Positions 26,301 through 33,822 of a DNA stretch of 35,006 bases are shown in pieces. Both the position numbers and the translations under genes were made by a program. Location of the stretch: assembly GCF_000379925.1 (NCBI RefSeq), contig NZ_KB904244.1, forward strand, positions 1-35,006, given 5' to 3'. The DNA comes from Porphyromonas levii DSM 23370. Its GTDB lineage: Bacteria > Bacteroidota > Bacteroidia > Bacteroidales > Porphyromonadaceae. Each line of letters opens with the position of its first letter. Position 1 is the first letter of the stretch. The notes under the pieces were generated by a model. It had not been told where the DNA came from. It saw nothing but the letters and a program-made list of their open reading frames with translations, and searched no databases.

Positions 26301-26784
26301 TCTCAATGTATCTATTATCGTAGGTAATATAGGGATGATCCATATCTACCCAGTAGCCCATCTGCTCGGTAAGGTTGCGCCACTCGGCGGTGTACTTCAT
26401 TACCTCACGCCTACAAGCATCGTTGTACTCGTCCACCGAAATCTTGGTGCCGATATCCGCCTTGGTAATCCCTAGGTTGCGCTCTACACCAAGCTCCACT
26501 GGTAGTCCGTGCGTATCCCATCCGGCTTTTCGCTCCACGAGATAGCCTTTCATGGTCTTGTACCTACAGAAGATATCCTTAATGGTACGAGCCATCACGT
26601 GGTGGATACCAGGCATGCCGTTGGCAGAAGGTGGTCCCTCGTAGAATACGAAACGAGGAGCCCCCTCACGTTCTTTGAGTGTAGCTCTAAATAGATCTTC
26701 TGCTTGCCACTTCGCAAGCATATCTTTATTTACCTCAGAGAGGTTGAGTCCGCTTTGTTCAGCAAATTTGTTATTATGCCCCAT
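23386..26784 (-). CDS. ileS: Isoleucyl-tRNA synthetase
   Basis: Class I synthetase charging tRNA-Ile. 1132 residues. YEGPPSANGMPGIHHVMARTIKDIF carries the HIGH-type signature (HHVM, 61-64); GWDTHGLPVE, the editing-domain TPWTLPSNTALAV, GVDQTRGWFFTLHALG and NKMSKRLGN (KMSKR 689-693) are all present. The length and the absence of an obvious C-terminal Cys4 zinc finger suggest the longer, eukaryote-like IleRS type found in several phyla. Natural mupirocin insensitivity is associated with that type, but this is inference. First gene of ileS-traR-lspA-DUF4296. Confidence 0.97.
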   Translation of the reverse strand: MGHNNKFAEQSGLNLSEVNKDMLAKWQAEDLFRATLKEREGAPRFVFYEGPPSANGMPGIHHVMARTIKDIFCRYKTMKGYLVERKAGWDTHGLPVELGVERNLGITKADIGTKISVDEYNDACRREVMKYTAEWRNLTEQMGYWVDMDHPYITYDNRYIETLWYLLKQLYQKGLLYKGYTIQPYSPAAGTGLSSHELNQPGTYRDVKDTMATVMFEIKSPEAELTKHGTPYFIAWTTTPWTLPSNTALAVGAKIDYVAVETYNPYSLEPMTAILAKPLLKSYFATEGEELPMEAPEKGAKVIPYRIIKEYSGSDLVGMEYQQLFPWVNPGEGAFRVISGDFVSTEDGTGIVHIAPTFGADDQKVAQANGVPGLLMVDKDGKERPMVDLQGKYFLIEELDPEFVAARMDKNAYGEYAGRYVKNGYDPQLSDKDETLDIAICMALKQRGLAFKIEKQSHSYPHCWRTDKPVLYYPLDSWFIRSTALKDRMQELNDTIHWKPASTGSGRFGMWLKNLQDWNLSRSRYWGTPLPIWRTEDGREELCIGSVEELITEIKKSVAAGVMTENPYEGFEVGNNSSDNYDKIDLHRPYVDNIVLVSPSGKPMMRETDLIDVWFDSGAMPYAQLHYPFENKELIDERGFYPADFIAEGVDQTRGWFFTLHALGTMIFDSVAFKNVISNGLVLDKDGNKMSKRLGNSVDPFETIDQKGSDPLRWYMISNSSPWDNLRFDIDGVDEVQRKFFGTLYNTYSFFALYANLDNFDPETEQVPHTERPELDRWIISALNSLVKKVEEDLDDYEPTKATRAISDFVNDQLSNWYVRLARKRFWGGGMSQDKLSAYQTLYLCLVTVSKLIAPVAPFYADKLYRDLGESVSSVHLAMFPAVEEELIDKALEESMSYAQRISSMILALRRRMNIKVRQPLAKFLVLTNDEEVRTSIDKVKDLILNEVNVKELVFADISADVVVKRIKPNFKALGPIFGKEMKQVAAHLSDLPKSDILALEQSGKMEYLGKEILLEHVEIISEDVPGWLVQNEGTITVALDETITPELRLEGLARELVNRIQNIRKAQDFNVSDKIKVVLQHQPDIIEVLKAHEEYIATQVQALSITTEEKVEGEALELDDNLSVMVKVIKG

Positions 26785-26822
26785 ACTATCTGTAGTCCTG
26801 TCCTATTTTAATATAATGTGCG

Positions 26823-26830
26823 CAAATATA
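26823..26830 (-). promoter_or_regulatory. Possible -7 box for ileS operon
   Basis: Minus-strand TATATTTG, 39 bases before the ileS ATG. No TTTG at the expected -33 position. Confidence 0.45.
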
Positions 26831-26929
26831 CATCTTTTCATTTAGATACACACTATCCAATTCTTTCCTTAGGTGCTGCCAATGTGTCGTATGGGCATCG
26901 TGCGAATCAAGCTGGTATTTCCATTTCTT

Positions 26930-27011
26930 TTTCCAATATTGGAAAGGTAGCGTTCCCTCCCTGGAAACTTTTATTTCCAACGTTGGAAACTTATCTTTCC
27001 AACCTTGGAAA
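26930..27011. repeat. Four 22-bp-spaced TTTCCAAnnTTGGAAA palindromes (array C)
   Basis: Three perfect or near-perfect 16-bp palindromes: TTTCCAATATTGGAAA (26930-26945), TTTCCAACGTTGGAAA (26974-26989) and TTTCCAACCTTGGAAA (26996-27011). A degenerate unit occupies 26952-26967. Centres at 26937.5, 26959.5, 26981.5 and 27003.5 are exactly 22 bp apart, separated by 6-base linkers. The geometry is the same as arrays A and B despite a different sequence. Confidence 0.9.
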
Positions 27012-27207
27012 ATAGGACTCTGTACTGAGGAGCATGAAGGAGTATAGATCTTTGCTTTTGGTACATCCTATTGGTTTGCGTAAAAGAAGCCTACCTGATT
27101 CCAAGAAGCATTGGTCTGGGTCTCATCTATTGCTGAGACCGCTCTATACAATTATGCGATTAATTGATTAATTTTGCGGTATCTATACAGGATGTATAGT
27201 GGGTATT

Positions 27208-27237
27208 ATGTATCTAAAGAGTAAGATTTCAGATTGA
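27208..27237 (+). promoter_or_regulatory. Possible nine-codon leader frame overlapping the M16 start
   Basis: ATG at 27208 opens MYLKSKISD and ends at TGA 27235-27237. That stop overlaps the only plausible M16 start (TTG 27234-27236) by two bases. It could couple translation to the weak start, or reflect a one-base indel that separated the true ATG from the gene. Confidence 0.4.
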
Positions 27238-28463
27238 GACAGTACAAGATAAATAAGCTCCCTAATGGACTTAGGGTGGCACTCCTCCCTCGCAAGAGCA
27301 AGGTCGTTTACTGCGGCTTTGCCATTCACTCGGGGAGTAGCAATGATCCGGAGCACCTGCCAGGACTAGCACATTTCGTGGAGCACACCATATTCAAGGG
27401 CACCACTCGGCGCAAGTCTTGGCATATCATCAACCGTATGGAGCTAGTGGGCGGTGAGCTCAATGCTTATACCACGAAGGATACTACCTTCGTCTATACT
27501 GCGGCACCCCGACAAGCACTCAGGAGAAGCGTAGAGCTCCTCAATGACCTTATCCGTCACGCTACCTTTCCTGCCCAAGAGCTGGAGAAGGAAAAGGTAG
27601 TTATCGAAGACGAAATCAATATCTACAAAGACTCCCCATCGGATCTCATCTTCGATGATTTCGAGGAGCGGATATTTGCGGGGCACCCTATGGCACACCC
27701 TATCTTGGGCAATAGCCGAAGCCTCAAGCGGATGCAACCTCAGGATTGTATCGATTATGTCCGCTCGGCTTTTCACCCTAGCCAGATGATTTTCTTCTGT
27801 ATGGGGCAGGTCTCCGACCTCAGGTTCGATACGCTTTGTACGCAACTCTTATCGGAGCCTTTCCTAGAGCGCACACCATGCCCACCGATACCTGCCCCAG
27901 TGATGGTCAGGTTTGAAGAGGCACTGAAGACCTCTACCCACCAAGCGCATACCCTTATAGGTGGTGGCGCTCCCACACTCGCAGATCGTGAGAGGACTGA
28001 GGCGGCTCTCCTAATGAATATCCTAGCTGGACCCGGGATGAATAGTAGACTCAGTATTCAGCTAAGGGAGCAGCGGGGATGGGTGTATGGCGTGGAGTCG
28101 TCGCTCACTACTCTCCCCGATATCGGATGGTGGCAGATTTACTTCGGGAGCGATCCTGCGAATGCCTCGAAAGCCCTCCAAGTAACACTCGATGAGCTGA
28201 AGCGCTTGCAAGATGAGCCCCTCACGCCTACAGCATTGCGTGCTCGCATAAAGCAGGCCAAAGGACAAGCCGAGATGGGTACCGAGCAGAGCGAGTCTGT
28301 ATTTCTCAACTTCGGGCGTCAACTCCTACTCAAGGGGCATTATAATGACCTCTCCGAGCTCTTCTCTAGGCTAGATGCCGTTACTCCAGACCGCCTTCAG
28401 GCGCTCGCACAAAAGTTATTTGATTCCCAAAACATTTCACAACTAATATACCTCGGAAAGTAA
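27234..28463 (+). CDS. M16-family zinc protease (pitrilysin/processing-peptidase-like)
   Basis: 409 residues. Inverted zinc motif HFVEH (47-51) in GLAHFVEHTIFKGTTRR, then ELNAYTTKDTTFVY and the downstream EDEIN region with the third ligand. The second, inactive-like half carries GGGAPTLADRERTEAALLMNILAGPGMNSRLSIQLREQRGWVYGVESSLT, whose R...Y pair is typical. No signal peptide. There is no ATG: an in-frame stop lies at 27222 and family-like sequence begins right after TTG 27234, so TTG is taken as start. The glutaminyl cyclase gene follows after 1 base, and the GH13 gene after it. Confidence 0.92.
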   Translation: MRQYKINKLPNGLRVALLPRKSKVVYCGFAIHSGSSNDPEHLPGLAHFVEHTIFKGTTRRKSWHIINRMELVGGELNAYTTKDTTFVYTAAPRQALRRSVELLNDLIRHATFPAQELEKEKVVIEDEINIYKDSPSDLIFDDFEERIFAGHPMAHPILGNSRSLKRMQPQDCIDYVRSAFHPSQMIFFCMGQVSDLRFDTLCTQLLSEPFLERTPCPPIPAPVMVRFEEALKTSTHQAHTLIGGGAPTLADRERTEAALLMNILAGPGMNSRLSIQLREQRGWVYGVESSLTTLPDIGWWQIYFGSDPANASKALQVTLDELKRLQDEPLTPTALRARIKQAKGQAEMGTEQSESVFLNFGRQLLLKGHYNDLSELFSRLDAVTPDRLQALAQKLFDSQNISQLIYLGK

Positions 28464-28464
28464 T

Positions 28465-29481
28465 ATGAATAAGTTTATTCTACTATCTCTTGCAGCCCTC
28501 GCGCTCACTCTGAGTGCGGCTTCCTGCGATGAGCAAGAGCAAGAGAACCAAAATACACAGAGCACGACAGAGGCTCGGACTCTGGCACCATCGCCTTTCT
28601 CAGCCGATAGTGCCTATCAGCATGTGGCGTATCAGGTGGCTCAAGGCCCTCGCGTGCCCAATACCCCTGGGCACAAAGCAACTTCGACCTACTTTACTCA
28701 AGTGCTGGCGGGGTGGGGGATTCCTGTAACGGAGCAAAAGGCGACCATAACCGCCTACGATGGTACTGCACTAGAGATTGTTAATATCATCGCTTCTTAC
28801 CGACCAGAGGCTAAGGAGCGTGTGATGCTCTTTGCGCACTGGGACACTCGTCCATGGGCAGATAGGGAGAGCGATGAAGCGCTCCGTCTTCGTCCAATCC
28901 CCGGAGCCGATGATGGCGCCAGTGGCCCGGGGGTGATGCTGGAGTTAGCTCGCCTACTATCGGAAGTGGGGCTACAAAATATTGGAGTAGACTTGATGTT
29001 CTTCGATGCAGAGGACTATGGGCAGCCCGATTGGGCAGGAGACCCAGGTGCCGACCATACCGATACTTGGGCGCTTGGTACACAATACTGGACTAAGAAC
29101 CTACACACTGAGGGATACATGCCGAAGTTTGGGATTCTTCTGGATATGGTAGGAGCCAAAGATGCACGTTTCTTGCGTGAGTACTTCTCTCAGGAGTCGG
29201 CAGGCAATAGGGTTACAGATATATGGCGCACGGCTGCGGAGCTAGGGCATGAGCGTTTCTTCGTGAATAAGATGGGCGGTGCGATTACGGATGATCACTA
29301 CTTCGTTATTCGCAACCTCCGTATACCTTGTGTCGATATCATCAATTACGACGGAGACTTTGCGCCCTACTGGCATACCCATAATGATAATATGGACAAC
29401 ATAAGTAAGGAGACACTCCAAGCTGTGGGTGAGACCCTTTGGCAGGTGTTACAGGATGTAGACCAAGGGCACATACAATAG
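28465..29481 (+). CDS. Lipoprotein M28-fold glutaminyl-peptide cyclotransferase (glutaminyl cyclase)
   Basis: 338 residues. Lipoprotein signal ending LSAASC (Cys21), then an acidic DEQEQEN stretch. The M28/QC fold follows: LFAHWDTRPWADRESD, IPGADDGASGPGVMLELARLL (Asp zinc ligand), DLMFFDAEDYG (Glu), GTQYWTKNLHTEGYMPKFGILLDMVGAKDARFLREYFSQ, APYWHTHNDNMDNIS (His ligand). GILLDMVGAKDA and the WHTHND ending resemble animal-type glutaminyl cyclases rather than aminopeptidases. In Bacteroidota such an enzyme converts N-terminal Gln, exposed after signal-peptide cleavage, to pyroglutamate. Many signal sites in this window indeed end in ...Q or expose Q (for example AMGQ-E, ALGQ-T, FAQ-Q). Middle gene of M16-QC-GH13. 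Confidence 0.9.
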   Translation: MNKFILLSLAALALTLSAASCDEQEQENQNTQSTTEARTLAPSPFSADSAYQHVAYQVAQGPRVPNTPGHKATSTYFTQVLAGWGIPVTEQKATITAYDGTALEIVNIIASYRPEAKERVMLFAHWDTRPWADRESDEALRLRPIPGADDGASGPGVMLELARLLSEVGLQNIGVDLMFFDAEDYGQPDWAGDPGADHTDTWALGTQYWTKNLHTEGYMPKFGILLDMVGAKDARFLREYFSQESAGNRVTDIWRTAAELGHERFFVNKMGGAITDDHYFVIRNLRIPCVDIINYDGDFAPYWHTHNDNMDNISKETLQAVGETLWQVLQDVDQGHIQ

Positions 29482-29485
29482 GAGG
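29480..29485 (+). promoter_or_regulatory. Strong Shine-Dalgarno before the GH13 gene
   Basis: AGGAGG ends 10 bases before ATG 29496, overlapping the stop codon of the previous gene. Such sites are rare in this phylum and in the rest of this window, and it fixes the start chosen for the GH13 gene. Confidence 0.6.
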
Positions 29486-29495
29486 AACTTATTCA

Positions 29496-31136
29496 ATGAA
29501 GCGGATATCTATCTACCAAGTACTCCCTCGACTATTTGGCAACCTCTGTAGCGCGCCCCAACCGTATGGCGATTACGAGAGGAACGGTTCTGGAAAACTC
29601 AATGACTTCACGCCCCTTCGGCTTGAGGCAATAAAAGACCTCGGTTGTACCCATATCTGGTACACTGGGGTCATAGAGCATGCGACCAAGACGGCCTTTG
29701 GCTCTTCTATTCCTGCTCATCATCCTGCTATCGTCAAGGGCGAAGTTGGTTCGCCCTATGCTATTTCCGACTACTACGATATAGCTTCTGCGCTGGCCTC
29801 AAAGCCTGAGGAGCGCATGGCAGAGTTTGAGGCACTAGTTGAGCGTACCCATAGTGCAGGTTTGAAGGTGCTTATCGACTTTGTGCCCAATCACCTCTCA
29901 AGAACCTATCGGAGCGATGCTAAGCCTGAGGGTATCCGTGACTTCGGGGCGGAGGATGACCCAACCCTCGCTTTCTCTCCGCAGAATAACTTTTATTACT
30001 TGCCACAGGAGACCTTGACCCTTGCGTCAGCTCAAGGCGGGGAAGCGGTTCCGTACACTGAGTATCCCGCAAGGGCGACAGGCAACAACGTATTCAGCGC
30101 AACTCCGTCACGGAATGACTGGTACGAGACGGTCAAGCTCAACTATGGGATTGACCTACAGGGCGATTGGCAATCTTACTTCGACCCCATCCCTGACACG
30201 TGGCAAAAGATGCTGGATATCCTATGCTACTGGGCTGCAAAGGGCATCGATGGTTTCCGTTGTGATATGGCGGAGCTGGTACCAAGCCCTTTCTGGCGTT
30301 GGGTAATCGGTGAAGTCCGCAAGAGATTTCCAGAACTTCTTTTCATCGCAGAGGTATACCAACCCAATCGGTATGAGGAGTACATAGAGGCTGGGTTCGA
30401 TTATCTCTACGATAAGGTAGGACTCTATGATAAGCTTATACAGATATTGAAAGGGTCGGCAAGTACTTCTGAGATTAGCGGAGTGCTCGGGGAGCAAGAG
30501 AGGGTCAAGCAACACCTCCTCCGTTTTATGGAAAATCATGATGAGCAAAGGCTCGCTTCGGATTTCGTGGTAGGTGATGGCGCTACTGCCTTTCCTGCCA
30601 TGTGCGCTACCGCTCTTATCGATGGCAATCCTGTGATGACCTACTTTGGTCAAGAGCTGGGAGAGAGAGGGATGGATCAAGAAGGCTTTTCGGGACTGGA
30701 TGGTCGCACTACTATATTCGACTACTGGGCTATTGAGAGTGTTCGAGAGTGGCTCGAAGGAAAGTCGTTTGCGCTTCGAACGCAGTACCAATGGCTACTT
30801 CATACTGCGCAGCTGCCAATATTCGCACAAGGAACACTCTATGATCTTACCTATACCGATAGGTCGCTCTCTGAGCGTGGACTATTGGTGTTCCTCCGTG
30901 CGCTGCATCATGAGGTTGCGCTAGTGGCGATTAATTTCGGAAAAGAGAGTGTGGCGCTGGCGATAACAATACCACAGCACGCTCTGGGTACCTTGGGTAT
31001 CAGTTCTGATAGGGTCCATCGTAGCACCGAGCTTAATAGCAATCGGACTACCTTTGTTACCCTATCGCCAGATATGCACTACGCACTCACTGCCTATCCA
31101 CTTACTGCTACAATCCATCACTTCACCACCCTTTGA
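29496..31136 (+). CDS. GH13 alpha-amylase-family glycosidase
   Basis: 546 residues from ATG 29496, just after an AGGAGG. The four GH13 regions are present: LIDFVPNHLSR; GIDGFRCDMAEL (nucleophile Asp257); LLFIAEVYQ (acid/base Glu286); FMENHDEQR (Asp349). No signal peptide, so probably cytoplasmic. The N-terminus ISIYQVLPRLFGN and the region EHATKTAF...HHPAIVKGEVGSPYAISDYYDI are typical of Bacteroidota alpha-amylase-like enzymes, perhaps acting on glycogen or maltodextrins. Substrate cannot be fixed. It ends only 7 bases from the convergent barrel gene. Confidence 0.93.
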   Translation: MKRISIYQVLPRLFGNLCSAPQPYGDYERNGSGKLNDFTPLRLEAIKDLGCTHIWYTGVIEHATKTAFGSSIPAHHPAIVKGEVGSPYAISDYYDIASALASKPEERMAEFEALVERTHSAGLKVLIDFVPNHLSRTYRSDAKPEGIRDFGAEDDPTLAFSPQNNFYYLPQETLTLASAQGGEAVPYTEYPARATGNNVFSATPSRNDWYETVKLNYGIDLQGDWQSYFDPIPDTWQKMLDILCYWAAKGIDGFRCDMAELVPSPFWRWVIGEVRKRFPELLFIAEVYQPNRYEEYIEAGFDYLYDKVGLYDKLIQILKGSASTSEISGVLGEQERVKQHLLRFMENHDEQRLASDFVVGDGATAFPAMCATALIDGNPVMTYFGQELGERGMDQEGFSGLDGRTTIFDYWAIESVREWLEGKSFALRTQYQWLLHTAQLPIFAQGTLYDLTYTDRSLSERGLLVFLRALHHEVALVAINFGKESVALAITIPQHALGTLGISSDRVHRSTELNSNRTTFVTLSPDMHYALTAYPLTATIHHFTTL

Positions 31137-31143
31137 GTCCCAA

Positions 31144-33783
31144 CTATAGGACTTTGAAGCGCATGGTCAGTATGAGAGCAGCTGGGCGAATATGGTATAG
31201 CGAATAGAATGTACTCATGGACCCATATCCGTAGGTAGCGAAGGTCTTGGTGTTAAAGATATTGTTCCAGTCCAGTTGATACCTTACTTTTGGAGTGGAG
31301 TAGACCATCGAAAGATCGGCGAGAAAGAAGTTGCGGGTACCTTGAGTGTAGCCATTGTAATAATGCTCACCCTTGGCTGTAAGCGAAATATCAGGTGTGA
31401 CATCGAAAATAAGCGATAAGTATTGATCCATATTGTGGATACGTTCAACCGTTTTCCCCGAAGTATCGCGTCCTCCAATGCTATTCCAATTGAGCACATA
31501 CTCCGTATTGCACCACTCAAATGGAGCTATGTTCACTTTGGCTCGAAGCCCATATCCACTTCCGATGTGCTGTATATCCAATCCTTGACGAAGGATATTG
31601 CTCCGAGAAGAGCTCCAATATCCGACTAGGGAGATAATTAAGTCTTTCCAATAAAAACCCTTACTGGCTTCGAGCGAGGTATATAGGTAATCACTCTTAT
31701 TAGGAAACTCTACTAGCTCGGTTACCGAGAGTTGGTCTTGAAAGGATTGAGAGAGTATGCCATTACTCCACATCCTCCTGTACGAAAGTTTACTATTGAG
31801 GAAGAGTATATGATCGACAAGTTTGTAACCTACGTTCGCTGACGTATAGCACGTATGGGTATCGAAAATCTTGGAAGCATACCGATTAAGCACTCTGTAG
31901 TTCTGTAGGATATAGCCTTTGTATAGGTTGTCGAGCCCTGGTGTGGAGCTTGATAAAGCAGCCAATATATCCCATTGGAGGTTCCTAGACTTATTAGTTA
32001 CGCTTATGCTAGGCAGTAACTTAAATGTTTGATGAATCGTATTTTCTGGTTTTTGCGCTCTATAATCTACACGGGCATACCTATAAGAAAGTGGTAGCCG
32101 AAGGGCGACACTCAAATTTCTTCTCAGGTACTTCAGTTCAATACCTAGTGAAGCATCGAAGATCAGAAACGACATATCATTACTCCACTTTGGCTCAAGC
32201 AGTCGCTCAGAACTATTTCTCAAAATATCTGAGAATAGTGTTTCGTTATTTATCCTCACATTGAGCGTAGGGTCTATATTAATTGAACCCAAGGATAGTA
32301 TCGAAAGTGTTTTTGCCTGAAGTGCAGACAAGAAAGCACTACGCCTAATTGTTTGGGTCGTAGAGGTGTATGGTGCACCTCCATTAATTAGCTCTGGATA
32401 TAATCCTGGATGTAAATAAAGGTTGTGTGGTTGGGTGCGGAAAGCGTTGTCGAACTGGAGCGCAAAGCCTTTATTCTCCTTATTCTTGATCCCCCACTGG
32501 ATAGAGTTGAATAGAGCTAAAGACTTACCACTGAGTCTTTGCTTGAAAACCTCCTTATTGATAGACTCCCCTCTATTATCGAGCCAGTCCGCTATAAATG
32601 TTGTTTCGTTCCCCAAAAAGGAGTTATCCCGATTTAGAGTATACGAAATGCCTCCCTGTAGAGTATTCTTTTTCAAGTGGGCAAATAACTCTTCCTCAAT
32701 TACTGTTGCCTCCGAATTAGGGATATCATAGGTAGACGATGCATAGCTATGTCGGTTTTCCGTGCGATTAGTAAACTGAAGATTTAGAGTAAGTTCCGCG
32801 GTATTCTTTAGCTTAAATAGTTGGTTCGAGCCCAGAGAATGAGCTTCAGGGTCTATATATCTATCCCTCTTAATGGGAGGACTTGCGGGTATGGCGATAT
32901 CCGTTAGAGCGAGGCTTTCTATCTCATTCAGCCCTTTTAGATCTGTAGCGTCTTCAGAAGAAATATCCATAGCATTACTACTCTTTACTGTAGTAATATT
33001 TTGATTAGCTCTATTAAAAAGCATCCCTACAAGCTCTCCTTTCCATAGCAGCTTATTATCAATACCCGCCCCGAGTAGCGCTTGTAGTGAAAATACATTC
33101 TTAGCCCCTTCCCTTAGCTTGAGGTTAATGGCTGCATCCGGAGTTACTTCTATCCCATCCATCATCTTGATAGGTTGGTAATTCTCGAGCACTTGCACAA
33201 CCGAAATATCTTCTGCCCGAAGGTTCTTGGTAGCGATACCATAGCGCCCTTTGAGTAAGTCCATGTTTTCTATATACAGCTTATTTATCTCGCGCCCCAT
33301 ATAACTAATAGAGCCGCTTTCGGATACCGTCAGTCCCGGAAGTTTCTTTATCACATCTCCGATTGAGATATCATTAGTCCCCGTAAAGCTAGATACGAGG
33401 TAGTTGATTGTATCCCTTTGTTGCCACACTTTATTAGCCTCTACGACCACTTCACTAATCTGCATCAGATTATATTCTGCAGTGAAGTTTACTATTTGGC
33501 TTTTGTTCTCTACTTGTTGGCTCTGGGGTTTAATCTCCAACCCAGAGATGGTCACAGATAGTTGAGGAAGAGAAGCCGCAGACACCGCTACGCTATAATA
33601 ACCCTCTTGGGAGGTGTTCCCAAAAGCAAGTACAGTACTATCGCTTGGGTTCTGTATCAGGATAGTGACATTTACCAATGGGTCTCCCTTGGTATCCAAG
33701 ACATGTCCTTTGATTGTTGTTTGACCTAAGGCTCGCCCTACTATTAGGGTGAGTAGCAAGATAACAAAGACTATTCTCCTCAT
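31144..33783 (-). CDS. Outer-membrane beta-barrel protein with carboxypeptidase-like regulatory domain (TonB-receptor-like)
   Basis: 879 residues from the ATG at 33783. Signal peptide MRRIVFVILLLTLIVGRALGQ. Residues ~23-100 form a carboxypeptidase-regulatory-like beta sandwich (TIKGHVLDTKGDPLVNVTI). A plug-like region follows (VVVEANKVWQQRDTINYLV, SIGDVIKKLPGLTVSESGSISYMGREINKLYIE), then a long Tyr/Asn/Ser-rich stretch of alternating strands ending MRFKVL, an outer-membrane barrel ending. Many relatives are paired with GLPGLI proteins, as here (39-base gap). It resembles SusC-like receptors, but no SusD gene is present and no substrate can be given. Confidence 0.9.
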   Translation of the reverse strand: MRRIVFVILLLTLIVGRALGQTTIKGHVLDTKGDPLVNVTILIQNPSDSTVLAFGNTSQEGYYSVAVSAASLPQLSVTISGLEIKPQSQQVENKSQIVNFTAEYNLMQISEVVVEANKVWQQRDTINYLVSSFTGTNDISIGDVIKKLPGLTVSESGSISYMGREINKLYIENMDLLKGRYGIATKNLRAEDISVVQVLENYQPIKMMDGIEVTPDAAINLKLREGAKNVFSLQALLGAGIDNKLLWKGELVGMLFNRANQNITTVKSSNAMDISSEDATDLKGLNEIESLALTDIAIPASPPIKRDRYIDPEAHSLGSNQLFKLKNTAELTLNLQFTNRTENRHSYASSTYDIPNSEATVIEEELFAHLKKNTLQGGISYTLNRDNSFLGNETTFIADWLDNRGESINKEVFKQRLSGKSLALFNSIQWGIKNKENKGFALQFDNAFRTQPHNLYLHPGLYPELINGGAPYTSTTQTIRRSAFLSALQAKTLSILSLGSINIDPTLNVRINNETLFSDILRNSSERLLEPKWSNDMSFLIFDASLGIELKYLRRNLSVALRLPLSYRYARVDYRAQKPENTIHQTFKLLPSISVTNKSRNLQWDILAALSSSTPGLDNLYKGYILQNYRVLNRYASKIFDTHTCYTSANVGYKLVDHILFLNSKLSYRRMWSNGILSQSFQDQLSVTELVEFPNKSDYLYTSLEASKGFYWKDLIISLVGYWSSSRSNILRQGLDIQHIGSGYGLRAKVNIAPFEWCNTEYVLNWNSIGGRDTSGKTVERIHNMDQYLSLIFDVTPDISLTAKGEHYYNGYTQGTRNFFLADLSMVYSTPKVRYQLDWNNIFNTKTFATYGYGSMSTFYSLYHIRPAALILTMRFKVL

Positions 33784-33822
33784 AATGATGTACTGTGGCG
33801 ATAAAGACAATTCTAGACGGGG

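Larger units (their letters stand above)
26785..27233. other. Intergenic region ileS / M16 protease
   Basis: 449 bases between divergent genes. It contains a probable ileS -7 box, the third palindrome array (26930-27011), a -7-like TAATTTTG at 27169-27176 and a nine-codon leader frame (27208-27237). The rest, 27012-27168, shows nothing assignable. Confidence 0.65.

Noticed and set aside
26930-27011. CRISPR array
   Set aside because: Units are 16-bp palindromes with 6-base linkers, not repeats separated by ~30-base unique spacers, and no cas genes are nearby.
26818-27015. Plus-strand frame through the palindrome array near ileS
   Set aside because: The frame is kept open by the 22-bp repeats and gives repetitive Phe/Pro/Leu text with no start context; the DNA repeat explains it.
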